The notes under the pieces are model-generated. The model saw only the letters and a list, made by a program, of their open reading frames with translations, had not been told where the DNA came from and did no database searches. The translations under genes were made by a program, and so were the position numbers. A stretch of DNA of 64,000 nt from an uncultured Propionibacteriaceae bacterium (GTDB lineage Bacteria; Actinomycetota; Actinomycetes; Propionibacteriales; Propionibacteriaceae), in contig CAMDZW010000013.1 of the NCBI GenBank assembly GCA_945911015.1, forward strand, positions 1 to 64,000, in the 5' to 3' direction. Shown here in pieces: positions 38,293 through 49,646 of the stretch (position 1 is the first letter of the stretch; each line of letters opens with the position of its first letter).

Positions 38293-39720
38293 ATGGGTGG
38301 TGTGACCGTGAGTGTGTTCGACCTGTTCAAGATCGGCATCGGCCCGTCAAGTTCCCACACCGTGGGTCCGATGCGCGCGGCGGCACGCTTTGCCGCAACT
38401 CTGGCCGCGGAGGACCTCCTGACCCGTACGACCCGGGTCAAGGCCGAGCTCTTCGGCTCGCTCGGCGCAACCGGACATGGCCACGGCTCGACCGGAGCGG
38501 TGGTGTGGGGGCTCGAAGGCGAGGACCCCAAGACCGTCGACACCCGGCTCGGGGCGCTGCGCACCTGCGAGGTTGCCGAGTCCGGCCGCATCCGGATCAA
38601 CGGCACCCATCAGATCGATTTCGATCTCGACGCCGACCTGGTGCTGCACCGCCGCAAGTCACTGCCCTTCCACCCCAACGGGATGACCTTCACCGCCTGG
38701 TCGGGCCCCGATGTCATCACCAGCCGCACCTACTACTCCATCGGCGGCGGTTTCGTCCTGGACGACGACGGCTCCGGCTCCCCCACGTTGCAACCGGACC
38801 CGACCCCGGTCCCTCACCCGTTCCGCACTGGCACCGACCTGCTCACGCTGTGCGAGTCGACCGGGTTGAGCATCTCCGACATCGCGCTGGCCAACGAGTG
38901 CGCCCGACGCCCGGAAGCTGAGGTCAGGGCCGGCCTCCTGGAGATCTGGCAGGTGATGGTCGACTGCGTCGCCCACGGCTGCCACACCACCGGCATCCTC
39001 CCCGGTGGTCTCAAGGTCCGCCGCCGAGCATCCGAACTCCACGACCGACTCCGTACGGCCCAGGGCCCCTTTGGCGCGACCCCGGCCACCGGGGTGGGGC
39101 CGGTCTCGCCGGCCAAGGCCGATCCCCTCGCTGCCATGGACTGGGTCACCCTGTGGGCCCTGGCGGTGAATGAGGAGAACGCCTCGGGAGGTCGGGTTGT
39201 CACCGCCCCCACCAACGGCGCGGCCGGCATCATCCCTGCCGTGCTGCACTATGCCGCTCACTTCGTGCCCGGGGTCGACGACGATGCGATCTGTCGGTTC
39301 CTCCTCGTCGCCGGGGCGATCGGCTCGATCTACCAGCAGACCGCGTCCATCTCCGGCGCCGAGGTCGGTTGCCAGGGGGAGGTCGGCACCGCATGCTCGA
39401 TGGCAGCGGCCGCACTGGCCGAGATCCTCGGCGGCACCGTCGCCCAGGTGGAGAATGCGGCCGAGATCGGCATGGAGCATCACCTCGGACTGACCTGCGA
39501 CCCGATCGGCGGCCTCGTCCAGATCCCTTGCATAGAAAGAAATGCGGTTGCCTCGGTGAAGGCGATCACAGCGGCACGGCTCGCCCTGCACGGCGACGGC
39601 AGCCACACTGTCAGCCTCGACAAGGTGGTCCGGACCATGATGCAGACCGGTGCTGACATGAAGGTGAAGTACAAGGAGACCTCACGCGGCGGACTGGCGG
39701 TGAACATCGTCGAGTGCTGA
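38293..39720 (+). CDS. sdaA: L-serine ammonia-lyase (single-chain, Fe-S type)
   Basis: [24 protein letters not shown]...[17 protein letters not shown]...[32 protein letters not shown]. Confidence 0.95.
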   Translation: MGGVTVSVFDLFKIGIGPSSSHTVGPMRAAARFAATLAAEDLLTRTTRVKAELFGSLGATGHGHGSTGAVVWGLEGEDPKTVDTRLGALRTCEVAESGRIRINGTHQIDFDLDADLVLHRRKSLPFHPNGMTFTAWSGPDVITSRTYYSIGGGFVLDDDGSGSPTLQPDPTPVPHPFRTGTDLLTLCESTGLSISDIALANECARRPEAEVRAGLLEIWQVMVDCVAHGCHTTGILPGGLKVRRRASELHDRLRTAQGPFGATPATGVGPVSPAKADPLAAMDWVTLWALAVNEENASGGRVVTAPTNGAAGIIPAVLHYAAHFVPGVDDDAICRFLLVAGAIGSIYQQTASISGAEVGCQGEVGTACSMAAAALAEILGGTVAQVENAAEIGMEHHLGLTCDPIGGLVQIPCIERNAVASVKAITAARLALHGDGSHTVSLDKVVRTMMQTGADMKVKYKETSRGGLAVNIVEC

Positions 39721-39734
39721 GGTAGCGTGCGGAT

Positions 39735-39950
39735 GCGCACGGTTCCGCCAGACCATCACGACGGGCACCCCCCGATCCGAGTCCGGCGGAGGCAAGAGGG
39801 AACACGGTGAGAGTCCGTGACTGCCCCGCAGCGGTGTCGAGGAACGACCGCCGTCATCAGCACTGGACCACTCCAGGTCCGGGAAGCGACGGCCACTAGG
39901 TGGATGAGACCCATCCGAGCCCCGGAGTCCGAAGACCTGCCGGCGCCTGC
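39735..39950 (+). ncRNA. Cobalamin riboswitch
   Basis: GGGAAcacGGTGagagTCCGTgACTGCCCCGCagCGGT ... CCGGGAAGcgacGGCCAcTAGG ... GGAGTCCGAAGACCTGCC directly upstream of metE. Confidence 0.88.
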
Positions 39951-40001
39951 CCGCGGCGCCGTCTCGGGCAGCTTCACAACGAACTCGCGAAGGAGAGTTC
40001 G

Positions 40002-42260
40002 ATGGCTTCCACCATCCTCGGCTACCCGCGTCATGGGCGCGACCGCCAACTCAAGAAGGCAATCGAGAACTACTGGAAGGGTCGGATCGACCAGCCTGCG
40101 CTGCTTGATGCCACCCGCCAGATCCGGCTCGATCGTCTGACCCACCTCAAGGCTGCCGGTCTCGACGAGATCCCGGTCGGCGACTTCTCGTTGTACGACC
40201 ATGTCCTCGACGCTGCCGTACTGGTCGGCGCGATCCCGGAGCGGCACCGCGACCTCACCGGTCTGGACCGTTACTTCGCCATGGCCCGGGGCAATGACCA
40301 GGTCGAACCGCTCGAGATGACCAAGTGGTTCAACTCCAACTACCACTACCTGGTGCCCGAGCTCAGCTCCAGCTCGACCTTCGAGCTCGACGCCGCATCG
40401 CTGCTGGAGCAGGTGGACGAGGCGGTCGAGAACCAGATCACCCCCCGGGTGGTGCTGGTCGGACCAGTCACCTTCCTGGCCCTGTCGGCCAGTGTGGACT
40501 CCGATCCCGGGTTCACCCCGATCCAGCTCCTCGACCAGCTACTGCCGGTCTACGCCGAACTGCTGTCGATCCTGCATGCCCGCGGCATCACCTGGGTCCA
40601 ACTCGACGAACCGATCGCGGTCACCGACCTCACCCCCGCTCTGGTCGACGCGCTCGGCCATGCGCTCGATGTGCTGGCTGCGGTCCCTGACCGCCCCAAG
40701 ATCGCCGTGGCCTCCTACTACGGGCATCTCGGCGAGGCCACCGATGTCGTGGCCTCCGCCCCGGTCGAGGGCATCGCCGTCGACCTGGTCGAGGGAAGGG
40801 CCAACCTCGAGGCCCTGCACAACCATCCGGGCCTGGCCGACAAGCGGGTCATCGCCGGCGTGGTCAGTGGACGTTCGGTGTGGCGGACCGACCTCGACGT
40901 GGCTCTGGCCGCGGCCCGTGCCTTCCAGCCCAACGCGGCCGACGTCGACATCTCGTCCTCGTGCACCTTGCTCCACCTGCCACACGACCTCACCCGCGAG
41001 ACCGACCTCGACCCACGGCTGGTGGCTCAGCTCAGCTTTGCCGATGAGACCGTCGCCGACATCGTCCTGGTGTCTCGTGGCCTGACCGAGGGTGATGAAG
41101 CGATCGCCGCCGAACTCACCGCCGACCGCGAACGCCGCGAGGTTCGTCGCACCGAGACCTGGCTGCGCGACGATGCCGTACGGTCGCGTGCGGCCGCTGT
41201 CACCGCCAGCGATGCCCGCCGCGCCACCCCGTACGAGCAGCGGGCCGTCGCCCAGCAGGACCACCTGGGCCTGCCCGCCCTGCCGACCACCACGATCGGC
41301 TCGTTCCCGCAGACCGGTGAGATCCGCAAGGCTCGCGCTGCCTGGCAGGCCGGCCGGCTCGACCAGGCCGGATATGTGGATCAGATGCGCGCCGAGATCG
41401 ACCGCGTCATCGAGTTGCAGGAGCGGATCGGACTGGACGTACTGGTCCACGGCGAACCCGAACGCAATGACATGGTGGCCTACTTCGCCGACCAACTCAC
41501 CGGCATCTTCGCCACCCGTCACGGCTGGGTCCAGTCGTACGGGACCCGGTGCGTCCGTCCTCCCCTGATCGCCGGCGACGTGTCGCGACCGGCTCCGATG
41601 ACTCTGGACTGGACCGGCTACGCCCAGTCGCGGACCGAACACCAAGTCAAGGGCATGCTCACCGGCCCGGTGACGATCTTGGCGTGGTCCTTCGTACGGG
41701 ATGACCAGCCGCTGGCCGAGACCGCCCGTCAGGTGGCCCTGGCCCTTCGCGACGAGGTCAACGACCTGGAGGCTGCGGGCACCTCGGTGATCCAGGTCGA
41801 CGAGCCGGCGTTGCGGGAGCTTCTGCCGCTGCGACGCGCCGACCACGACGACTACCTCGCCTGGGCGGTCGAGTCCTTCCGGCTCAGCACCAGCGGAGTC
41901 GCCGATCGGACCCAGATCCACACCCACATGTGCTACGCCGAGTTCGGCGATGTGATCGGCGCGATCGACGACCTCGATGCCGATGTGATCAGCCTCGAGG
42001 CAACCCGTTCGGCCATGGCCGTCCTCGACGAGCTCGCGACCGACGGCTACACCGGCCAGGTCGGTCCAGGGGTGTGGGACATCCATTCCCCGCGGGTGCC
42101 CGATGTGGCCGAGGTGACCGCGTTGGGACAGGCGGCGATCGACAAGCTCGGCAAGGACCGGATCTGGCTCAACCCGGACTGCGGATTGAAGACCCGCGGC
42201 TACAACGAGGTCATCCCGGCCCTGGAGAACCTGGTCGCAGCGGCCCACGCCCTGCGCTGA
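40002..42260 (+). CDS. metE: Cobalamin-independent methionine synthase MetE
   Basis: MASTILGYPRHGRDRQLKKAIENYWKG...TTTIGSFPQTGEIRKARAAW...DIHSPRVPDVAEV...LNPDCGLKTRGY. Confidence 0.96.
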   Translation: MASTILGYPRHGRDRQLKKAIENYWKGRIDQPALLDATRQIRLDRLTHLKAAGLDEIPVGDFSLYDHVLDAAVLVGAIPERHRDLTGLDRYFAMARGNDQVEPLEMTKWFNSNYHYLVPELSSSSTFELDAASLLEQVDEAVENQITPRVVLVGPVTFLALSASVDSDPGFTPIQLLDQLLPVYAELLSILHARGITWVQLDEPIAVTDLTPALVDALGHALDVLAAVPDRPKIAVASYYGHLGEATDVVASAPVEGIAVDLVEGRANLEALHNHPGLADKRVIAGVVSGRSVWRTDLDVALAAARAFQPNAADVDISSSCTLLHLPHDLTRETDLDPRLVAQLSFADETVADIVLVSRGLTEGDEAIAAELTADRERREVRRTETWLRDDAVRSRAAAVTASDARRATPYEQRAVAQQDHLGLPALPTTTIGSFPQTGEIRKARAAWQAGRLDQAGYVDQMRAEIDRVIELQERIGLDVLVHGEPERNDMVAYFADQLTGIFATRHGWVQSYGTRCVRPPLIAGDVSRPAPMTLDWTGYAQSRTEHQVKGMLTGPVTILAWSFVRDDQPLAETARQVALALRDEVNDLEAAGTSVIQVDEPALRELLPLRRADHDDYLAWAVESFRLSTSGVADRTQIHTHMCYAEFGDVIGAIDDLDADVISLEATRSAMAVLDELATDGYTGQVGPGVWDIHSPRVPDVAEVTALGQAAIDKLGKDRIWLNPDCGLKTRGYNEVIPALENLVAAAHALR

Positions 42261-42285
42261 CTCGGTCGACTGATCAAGGCCCAGG

Positions 42286-42320
42286 AGGCGGCTGGTGGCT
42301 CGTTCCACCGGCCGCCTTTG
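42286..42320 (+). terminator. Rho-independent terminator after metE
   Basis: AGGCGGCtGGTGG-ctcgtt-CCACCgGCCGCCT followed by TTG. Confidence 0.75.
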
Positions 42321-42376
42321 CCGTCCCCTCCCCGAACCCCCTCCCGGAGTCGGCGCCAGTGTGATGAACTGGGTCC

Positions 42377-43120
42377 GTGGTGAACGATGACGACCTTGCC
42401 CTGGCCTTCGAGTTGGCTGCCGATGCGGCTGCGATCTCGTTGAGTTGGTCGGGCGGCGACGTCCCGACCACGATCAAGGAGGACGGTTCGCCGGTCTCGG
42501 AGGGCGATCTGGAGGTCGACCACGCCCTGGGCGAGATCCTCGCCGAGGAACGGCCCGACGACGGCCTGCTCAGCGAGGAACAGCCCGAACGTCACGGCAC
42601 CAGCGGCCGCCGCTGGATCATCGACCCCATCGACGGCACCGCGCTCTTCATTGCCGGCCAGCCCGACTGGGGCAATCACATCGCCCTGGAAGTCGACGGC
42701 GAGGTCGTGTTGGGCCTGATCACCCGCCCCGAGGACGACGAACTCTTCTGGGCCGTACGGGGCGTCGGTGCATTCCGCTGTGGCATGGACTCCCCCCAGG
42801 ACCGTTCACGGCCGATCCGGCTGGCATCGGTGGACTCGCTCGACCGGGCCCAGATCGCCGGGTACGGGATGGGGCCCGACGAGCTGGCCCGGCCCGGTTG
42901 GTCGGAGCGTACGACCCGGTTCAGTGATTTCTTCGCCGGCCAGATCCACGGGCTGGCGCTGCACCATGCCAAGGTCTGGGACTTCGCACCATTGGTGCCG
43001 ATCGTCCGCGAGGCCGGTGGCGATGTGCTGGGCCCCGACGGCACCGACCGGATCGACCAGGGACATCTCGTCGCTGCCCGGACCTCGATCCTGGCCGAAC
43101 TCGCCGCGACCGCCTTCTGA
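42377..43120 (+). CDS. Inositol monophosphatase family protein (histidinol-phosphatase-like)
   Basis: DGSPVSEGDLEVD...WIIDPIDGTALFIAGQPDWGNHIAL...WDFAPLVPIVREAGG. Confidence 0.85.
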   Translation: MVNDDDLALAFELAADAAAISLSWSGGDVPTTIKEDGSPVSEGDLEVDHALGEILAEERPDDGLLSEEQPERHGTSGRRWIIDPIDGTALFIAGQPDWGNHIALEVDGEVVLGLITRPEDDELFWAVRGVGAFRCGMDSPQDRSRPIRLASVDSLDRAQIAGYGMGPDELARPGWSERTTRFSDFFAGQIHGLALHHAKVWDFAPLVPIVREAGGDVLGPDGTDRIDQGHLVAARTSILAELAATAF

Positions 43121-43128
43121 GACTGGGT

Positions 43129-43150
43129 GTGGATCGCGACGACGATCCAC
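43129..43150 (+). terminator. Hairpin after the IMPase-family gene
   Basis: GTGGATCG-cgacga-CGATCCAC perfect 8-bp stem. Confidence 0.5.
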
Positions 43151-43255
43151 GTCTACACTGACATCGGCACCGCTGACTGCGGGGTCCAGGGCGGAGATGC
43201 CCTGTTTCCACTACGGATCGTCGGGCACGTACCTGCCCGTGGAAGGAATGGTCGC

Positions 43256-44350
<1,095 letters not shown>

Positions 44351-44370
44351 TCGCATCTGACTCCATCCAC

Positions 44371-44404
44371 AGGGGCCGCACCGTTCTCGGTGCGGCCCCT
44401 GTGT
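44371..44404 (+). terminator. Strong terminator after the sugar ATPase gene
   Basis: ACAGGGGCCGCACCG-ttct-CGGTGCGGCCCCTGT perfect 15-bp stem. Confidence 0.85.
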
Positions 44405-44495
44405 TGTGCCCGGATGGCACTTGTGTTGTTCGGTGGATCGTGAGACAGCCGGGTCCAGACACTCCACGCTGGGTGTTCGGTGACAGAATGGGCCA

Positions 44496-45857
44496 ATGCC
44501 CAGGTTCGTCTCCGCTCGACCGGACGCCAGCCTCATCCCGCTGCCGTGGAACACCCCTTTGGAGGAGTGGCCGGTCAGCAATCTGGTCGCGCTCCCCCGC
44601 GGCATCTCCCGACATGTGGTCCGCTTCATCAAGGTCGGCAAGAATGTCTACGCCGCCAAGGAGGTCATCGAGCACCTCGCCGTGCACGAGTACCGGCTGC
44701 TGCACGACCTCAACCGCCTCTACACCCCGGCCGTCGAGCCGGTCGGTGTGGTGACCGAACGCTATGACGTCGACGGGAACGCGCTCGACCCGGTGCTGAT
44801 CACCAAACATCTCCAGTTCTCCCTGCCGTACCGCTCGTTGTTCACCCGCGGTGTACGCCAGGACACCGTCGCCCGTCTGCTGGACGCCATGGTCGTGCTG
44901 CTCGCCCGGCTCCATCTGGTCGGCTTCTTGTGGGGCGATGTGTCCTTGTCGAACACCCTCTTCCGACGCGACGCGGGCGCCTTCGCCGCCTACCTGGTCG
45001 ATGCCGAGACTGGCGAGCTCCACGACGAGCTGACCGCGGGCCAGCGCGAACACGACCTGACCATCGCCCGAACGAACCTGTTCGGCGAGTTCTCCGATCT
45101 CGAGGCCGGCGGGCTGCTGGACGAATCACTCGACCCCCTGCAACTGGTCGATTCGATCGAGTCCCGCTACCGCGCGCTGTGGTCGGAACTGACCGGCAAG
45201 GAACGATTCGACGGCTCGGAGATGCACCGCATCGAGTCCCGCGTACGACGGCTGAATGCGCTCGGTTTCGACGTCGCCGAGCTCGACATCGCCACCGACA
45301 TGGGCGGTAGCACGATCACCATCCAGCCGAAGGTGGTCGACGCCGGCCACCACTCACGGCGACTGCTGCGCCTGACTGGCCTGGACACCGAGGAGAACCA
45401 GGCTCGCCGTCTGCTCAACGACCTCGATGCCTTCCGCGCCCGGACCGACCAACAGGGTGCTGACGAGGCGATCGTGGCCCACCAGTGGTTGACCGAGGTC
45501 TTCGAGCCGGTCGTCTCCGCCATCCCTGAGGACCTGCGCGGCCGCCTCGAGCCAGCCGAGGTCTTCCATGAGGTCCTCGAATATCGCTGGTTCGCCTCCG
45601 AGGAGGCCGGCCACGAGGTTCCCCTCGAGGAGGCCACGCGGCACTACATCGACGAGATCCTGCGGACCAAACCCGACGAGGCGCTCACCTCGGTCGACGT
45701 GATGGGCCCCTTGGCCAATCCGTACGATCCATCGATGGGGTACGTCGATGACGACGACACGGTGCCGTACGACCCGTGGGAGGCAGACGCCGAGGCGGTA
45801 GATCCTGCCGATGCCAGCTACTTCGACATCGACGCTCTCCGCGCCCGCGGCAGATGA
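44496..45857 (+). CDS. DUF4032 family protein (kinase-like fold)
   Basis: MPRFVSARPDASLIPLPWNTPLEEWPVSNLVALPRGISRHVVRFI...HLVGFLWGDVSLSNTLFRRDAGAFAAYLVDAETGE. Confidence 0.87.
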   Translation: MPRFVSARPDASLIPLPWNTPLEEWPVSNLVALPRGISRHVVRFIKVGKNVYAAKEVIEHLAVHEYRLLHDLNRLYTPAVEPVGVVTERYDVDGNALDPVLITKHLQFSLPYRSLFTRGVRQDTVARLLDAMVVLLARLHLVGFLWGDVSLSNTLFRRDAGAFAAYLVDAETGELHDELTAGQREHDLTIARTNLFGEFSDLEAGGLLDESLDPLQLVDSIESRYRALWSELTGKERFDGSEMHRIESRVRRLNALGFDVAELDIATDMGGSTITIQPKVVDAGHHSRRLLRLTGLDTEENQARRLLNDLDAFRARTDQQGADEAIVAHQWLTEVFEPVVSAIPEDLRGRLEPAEVFHEVLEYRWFASEEAGHEVPLEEATRHYIDEILRTKPDEALTSVDVMGPLANPYDPSMGYVDDDDTVPYDPWEADAEAVDPADASYFDIDALRARGR

Positions 45858-45863
45858 CGCACA

Positions 45864-45899
45864 AAGGTCGCGCACCCCATAACGGCGGTGCGCGACCTT
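45864..45899. terminator. Bidirectional terminator between convergent genes
   Basis: AAGGTCGCGCACC/GGTGCGCGACCTT perfect 13-bp stem. Confidence 0.85.
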
Positions 45900-45907
45900 G
45901 GCGGTGA

Positions 45908-46951
45908 TCAGGCGAAGTCGGACTGCTTCCGGGCCCGGTCGACGATCTCGGAGACGCGGCGCACGCTGTCCGGGCTGACGAACAGCTCGGCACCGTTGCG
46001 GATGGTCTCGTAGAGCTTCGAGTAGTACTGCTGGGTGCGGGTGTTCGGCGGGCCGACGGCGATCGTCTCGGTCTGGAACTCGTAGGTCTCACCGTTGCCG
46101 TAGGCGCGGCCTTCGGGCGTGTTCGGGTTGGCCTCGAGCGGTGGCAGCGCGTCGAGATCGGTCCACTTCACGGTCAGCTCCTGGGCCGAGCCGGTGATGG
46201 ATCCCTTGCTGCCCACGACGAACCAGGAGTCCTGCGGGGAGGCGACCAGCATGGACGATTCGAGGTCGAGGATGGGGCCGGACTCGGGACGCATGGTCAG
46301 CTTCACGTGATCCTCGGCGTCACCGGCGGAGTTGAGGTGGCGCAGATCGGCGAGCAGCTCGACCGGCATGTCGACCGGGACGAGGGTGAGCAGCTGGTCG
46401 AGGAAGTGCAGCGCCGTGTTGGGCAGTTCGCCACCGCCGTGACTGCGCAGGGTCTGCCAGTCACTGCGACGCTGGAATCGGTGCACGGTGCGACGGATCA
46501 GCACCGGTTCACCGATGCGGCCGGAGTCGAAGATGTCCTTCACCACGAGGAAGGAAGGATCAAGGCGCTGGTTCTGGAAGGCGGTGACGATCTTGCCCGA
46601 GCGTTCGGCGGCGGCCATCAGCTCGTCGATCTCGGCGACCGATCCGGCCATCGGCTTCTCGACCACGACATGCTTGCCCGCGGCCAGGGCCTGCAGGGCG
46701 AGCGGTGCGTGGGTGTGGGAGGGCGTCGCCACGGTGACGACCTCCACGTCGGACTCGGCGATCAGCTGTTCGGGGGTGTCGTAGGTCTGGCAGCCGAACT
46801 TCTCCCGGGCCTCGTTCTGGCGCTCGGGCATCGGATCGGCGACGGCCCCGACCTCGAACTGCTCGGGCAGGTCCCCGATTCCGTTCGCGTGGATCCCCCA
46901 GCCGCTACGTCCCAGCCCCAGGATGCCGATTCTGATCTTGTCGCTTGCCAA
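45908..46951 (-). CDS. Gfo/Idh/MocA family oxidoreductase
   Basis: KIRIGILGLGRSGWGIHANGI...VATPSHTHAPLALQALAAGKHVVVEKPMAGSVAE. Confidence 0.92.
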   Translation of the reverse strand: MASDKIRIGILGLGRSGWGIHANGIGDLPEQFEVGAVADPMPERQNEAREKFGCQTYDTPEQLIAESDVEVVTVATPSHTHAPLALQALAAGKHVVVEKPMAGSVAEIDELMAAAERSGKIVTAFQNQRLDPSFLVVKDIFDSGRIGEPVLIRRTVHRFQRRSDWQTLRSHGGGELPNTALHFLDQLLTLVPVDMPVELLADLRHLNSAGDAEDHVKLTMRPESGPILDLESSMLVASPQDSWFVVGSKGSITGSAQELTVKWTDLDALPPLEANPNTPEGRAYGNGETYEFQTETIAVGPPNTRTQQYYSKLYETIRNGAELFVSPDSVRRVSEIVDRARKQSDFA

Positions 46952-47028
46952 CGTTCCTTCACCTCATCGTCATGGCGTGAGAGCACGCACTGCCGTTCCT
47001 CGCCACCTTTCCACAATCCGCATCGACG

Positions 47029-47042
47029 TGCAATCGTTTGCA
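47029..47042. promoter_or_regulatory. Candidate LacI-family operator upstream of the Gfo/Idh/MocA gene
   Basis: TGCAATCGTTTGCA: CG-centred, 12/14 palindromic. Confidence 0.5.
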
Positions 47043-47062
47043 AGCAATGGCTCGGATTATGT

Positions 47063-47821
47063 TCAGCCAGGCCCCATGCGCAGGGCTCCGTCGAGCCGGA
47101 TGACCTCTCCGTTGAGATAGGGGTTGGCTGCGATCTGCTCGACCAGCAGCGCATATTCATCCGGATCGGCCAGTCTGGCCGGATGTGGGACCGATGAGGC
47201 GAGACCCGTCTTGGTCTCCTCGGGCAGACTGGCCATCATCGCCGTGTCGACGATCCCCGGCGCAATGGTCATCACCCGGATCCCGTGCCGGGCCAGGTCC
47301 CGGGCCGCCGGCAGCGTGAGCCCCACGATCCCGCCCTTGCTGGAGGCATAGGCCGCCTGCCCGATCTGGCCCTCAAAGGCCGCCACCGAGGCCGTCATCA
47401 CGATCAGCCCACGGTCACCGTCCTTCGGTGGGTTCTCGGCCATCTGCTCGGCCGCCAGCCGCATGACGTTGAAGGTGCCGATCAGGTTGATCTCGATCAC
47501 CGTCCGGTAGGCATCCAACCCGAGGGTCCCTCGGCGGGACAGGATCCTGCCCGGGTTGACGACCCCGGCACAGCACACGGCAAGTCGCAGTGCACCAAGC
47601 TGCGTTGCTTCCCGTACGGCATCGCTCACCTGGTCTTCATCGCGCACATCAGCAGGGCAGAAGGTGCCACCGATCTCGGCTGCGATCTCACCACCGGGCG
47701 AGCCCGGCAGGTCGAGCAGCACCACCTGAGCGCCGAGGGCCGCGCACCGTCGTGCAGTCGCCTCCCCCATGCCGGAGCCACCTCCAGTGACCAGGACGAC
47801 GTCGTCGGATCCCAGCTCCAT
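47063..47821 (-). CDS. SDR oxidoreductase (3-hydroxyacyl-CoA dehydrogenase-like)
   Basis: [17 protein letters not shown]...[40 protein letters not shown]. Confidence 0.88.
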   Translation of the reverse strand: MELGSDDVVLVTGGGSGMGEATARRCAALGAQVVLLDLPGSPGGEIAAEIGGTFCPADVRDEDQVSDAVREATQLGALRLAVCCAGVVNPGRILSRRGTLGLDAYRTVIEINLIGTFNVMRLAAEQMAENPPKDGDRGLIVMTASVAAFEGQIGQAAYASSKGGIVGLTLPAARDLARHGIRVMTIAPGIVDTAMMASLPEETKTGLASSVPHPARLADPDEYALLVEQIAANPYLNGEVIRLDGALRMGPG

Positions 47822-47822
47822 C

Positions 47823-48998
47823 TCATTTCCTCCTGCCGAGCCCGGAGCGGACCTGCGATCCGATCAACTGCCGAGCAATCACGATTCTTTGGATCTGGTT
47901 GGTGCCCTCGAAGATCTGGGTGACCTTCGCCTCCCGCATGTACCGCTCGGCAGGAAAGTCCCGGGTGTATCCGTTGCCGCCGAGCACCTGGACCGCATCT
48001 TCGGTGACCTGCATCGCAGCGTCGGTCGCGGTCAGTTTGGCCACCGCCGCTGCGCGGGCATAGGGGCGCCCGGCATCCTTGAGCCGCGCCGCGTGAAGAT
48101 AGGTGGCCCGAGCCTGGTCGACCCGAGTCGCCATGTCAGCCAACAGGAACTGCATCCCCTGGAACTCGGCGATCGCCCGGCCGAACTGCTCACGTTCTCG
48201 GGCATAGTCGACAGCCACGTCGAGCGCCGCCTGGGCGAGTCCGGTGGCACAGGCGGCAATGCCCAGCCGCCCAGAGTCCAATGAGCCAAGGGCAATGCGC
48301 AACCCGTGGCCCTGTTCACCGATCAGCCGGTCTCTGCCCACATGGACCTGGTTGAACACCACGTCGGCGGTGTGTGAGGCGTTCATGCCCATCTTCTCCT
48401 CGGGGTCACCGAAGCTCAGACCGGGGCTGTCCGCCGGGACGACGAAGCACGACACCGGCAGGCTGCGCGCATCATCGGTACGGACGAAGGTGGTGTAGTA
48501 GTCGGCCTGCCCGGCGTGGGTGATCCATGATTTCGTGCCCTGCAAGGAGAATCCGTCACCGTCGGGCACTGCTCGGGTCGTCATCGCCGCAATGTCAGAA
48601 CCCGCACCGGCCTCCGACAGTGCGTAGGCGCCGAGCAGGTCACCACCGAGCATCGACGGCAGCAGGGCCTCCTGTTGTGCCGGCGTCCCGTGATCGATGA
48701 CGGCCAGACAGGTCATCACGTGGACCGAGACCCCCACCGCGACGCTCATCCAGCTCGCCGCGAGCTCCTCGAGTGCCTGGAGATAGACCTCGTACGGTTG
48801 GGCAAGCCCACCCCACTGTTCGGGATACGGCATCGCGAGCATCCCGGACTCCCCGAGCAGGCGGAAGGCCTCGCGAGGAAACTCCGCAGCAGCCTCGGCT
48901 GCCGAGGCCCGGGGTGCGAGTTGCTCGGTCGCCAGCTCGCGGACCAGGCCGACCAGGTCTCTGCCCTCATCGGTGGGGAACAGTCGTTCGACGGCCAT
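47823..48998 (-). CDS. Acyl-CoA dehydrogenase
   Basis: YALSEAGAGSDIAAMTTRA...GTKSWITHAGQADYY...QVLGGNGYTRDFPAERYMREAKVTQIFEGTNQIQR. Confidence 0.95.
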   Translation of the reverse strand: MAVERLFPTDEGRDLVGLVRELATEQLAPRASAAEAAAEFPREAFRLLGESGMLAMPYPEQWGGLAQPYEVYLQALEELAASWMSVAVGVSVHVMTCLAVIDHGTPAQQEALLPSMLGGDLLGAYALSEAGAGSDIAAMTTRAVPDGDGFSLQGTKSWITHAGQADYYTTFVRTDDARSLPVSCFVVPADSPGLSFGDPEEKMGMNASHTADVVFNQVHVGRDRLIGEQGHGLRIALGSLDSGRLGIAACATGLAQAALDVAVDYAREREQFGRAIAEFQGMQFLLADMATRVDQARATYLHAARLKDAGRPYARAAAVAKLTATDAAMQVTEDAVQVLGGNGYTRDFPAERYMREAKVTQIFEGTNQIQRIVIARQLIGSQVRSGLGRRK

Positions 48999-49010
48999 GT
49001 CTGTCTCCTG

Positions 49011-49574
49011 TCACAGGGTGTCGTCTGCGGCAACGATCTCGATGTCGTAGATCCGAGTCTCGGTCGCCTCGGGGTCATGGGCCTCCTCGGCCTCGACCAT
49101 CACCTGTTCGACCCGCTTCATCATGGCGGTGAACTCATCCGGGGTGAGCGCCAGGTGGCGGATCGAGAAGGTGCCGTGGTGGGTGTTCGCACCACCGGCG
49201 ATGTGGTCGGGCACCACCTGCAGGAACCGTTCGAGCAGTTGTTGGTGATCGGCCACCATGCCGCGGACGACGGTCTGGGCCAGCACCGGGTCGGCCGCCG
49301 GGGCCCCCTCGGACGCCACACTCAGCGAGCCGATGTCGGCCAGCCGCCACACCCGGTCCCGGCGGTCCCGCGCCTGCTCCGGCGCCTCGACCAGCAGCCC
49401 GGCCTCGGCCAGGACCCGCAGGTGGAAGCTGATCTTGTTGGCCTGCTCCCCCAGCTCGGCGGCGATGTCGGCGGCCCGCCGGAACCGTTGCTTGCCAAAG
49501 ATGCCCAGGATCCGGCGACGCAGCGGGTTGGCATAGGCCTTGAGCATCGCGGTGCTCATCAGTTGCTCGGCCAT
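49011..49574 (-). CDS. ArsR-like winged-helix transcriptional regulator
   Basis: LKAYANPLRRRILGIFGKQRFRRAADIAAELGEQANKISFHLRVLAEAGLLVEAPEQARDRRDRVW. Confidence 0.88.
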   Translation of the reverse strand: MAEQLMSTAMLKAYANPLRRRILGIFGKQRFRRAADIAAELGEQANKISFHLRVLAEAGLLVEAPEQARDRRDRVWRLADIGSLSVASEGAPAADPVLAQTVVRGMVADHQQLLERFLQVVPDHIAGGANTHHGTFSIRHLALTPDEFTAMMKRVEQVMVEAEEAHDPEATETRIYDIEIVAADDTL

Positions 49575-49596
49575 GACCGGAACCTTAGCAACACAA

Positions 49597-49632
49597 CTTG
49601 CGCAATTCTAGTTGCGCAACTGTTCTTGCGCG
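49597..49632. promoter_or_regulatory. Three tandem TTGCGCAA-type operator sites at a 14-bp period
   Basis: TTGCGCAA at 49598, TTGCGCAA at 49612, TTGCGCG at 49626, in the arsR/MFS divergent region. Confidence 0.7.
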
Positions 49633-49646
49633 TCTATCGTCAAGCC

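Noticed and set aside
40539-42308. 589-aa minus-strand ORF
   Set aside because: Antisense to metE, which is unambiguous.
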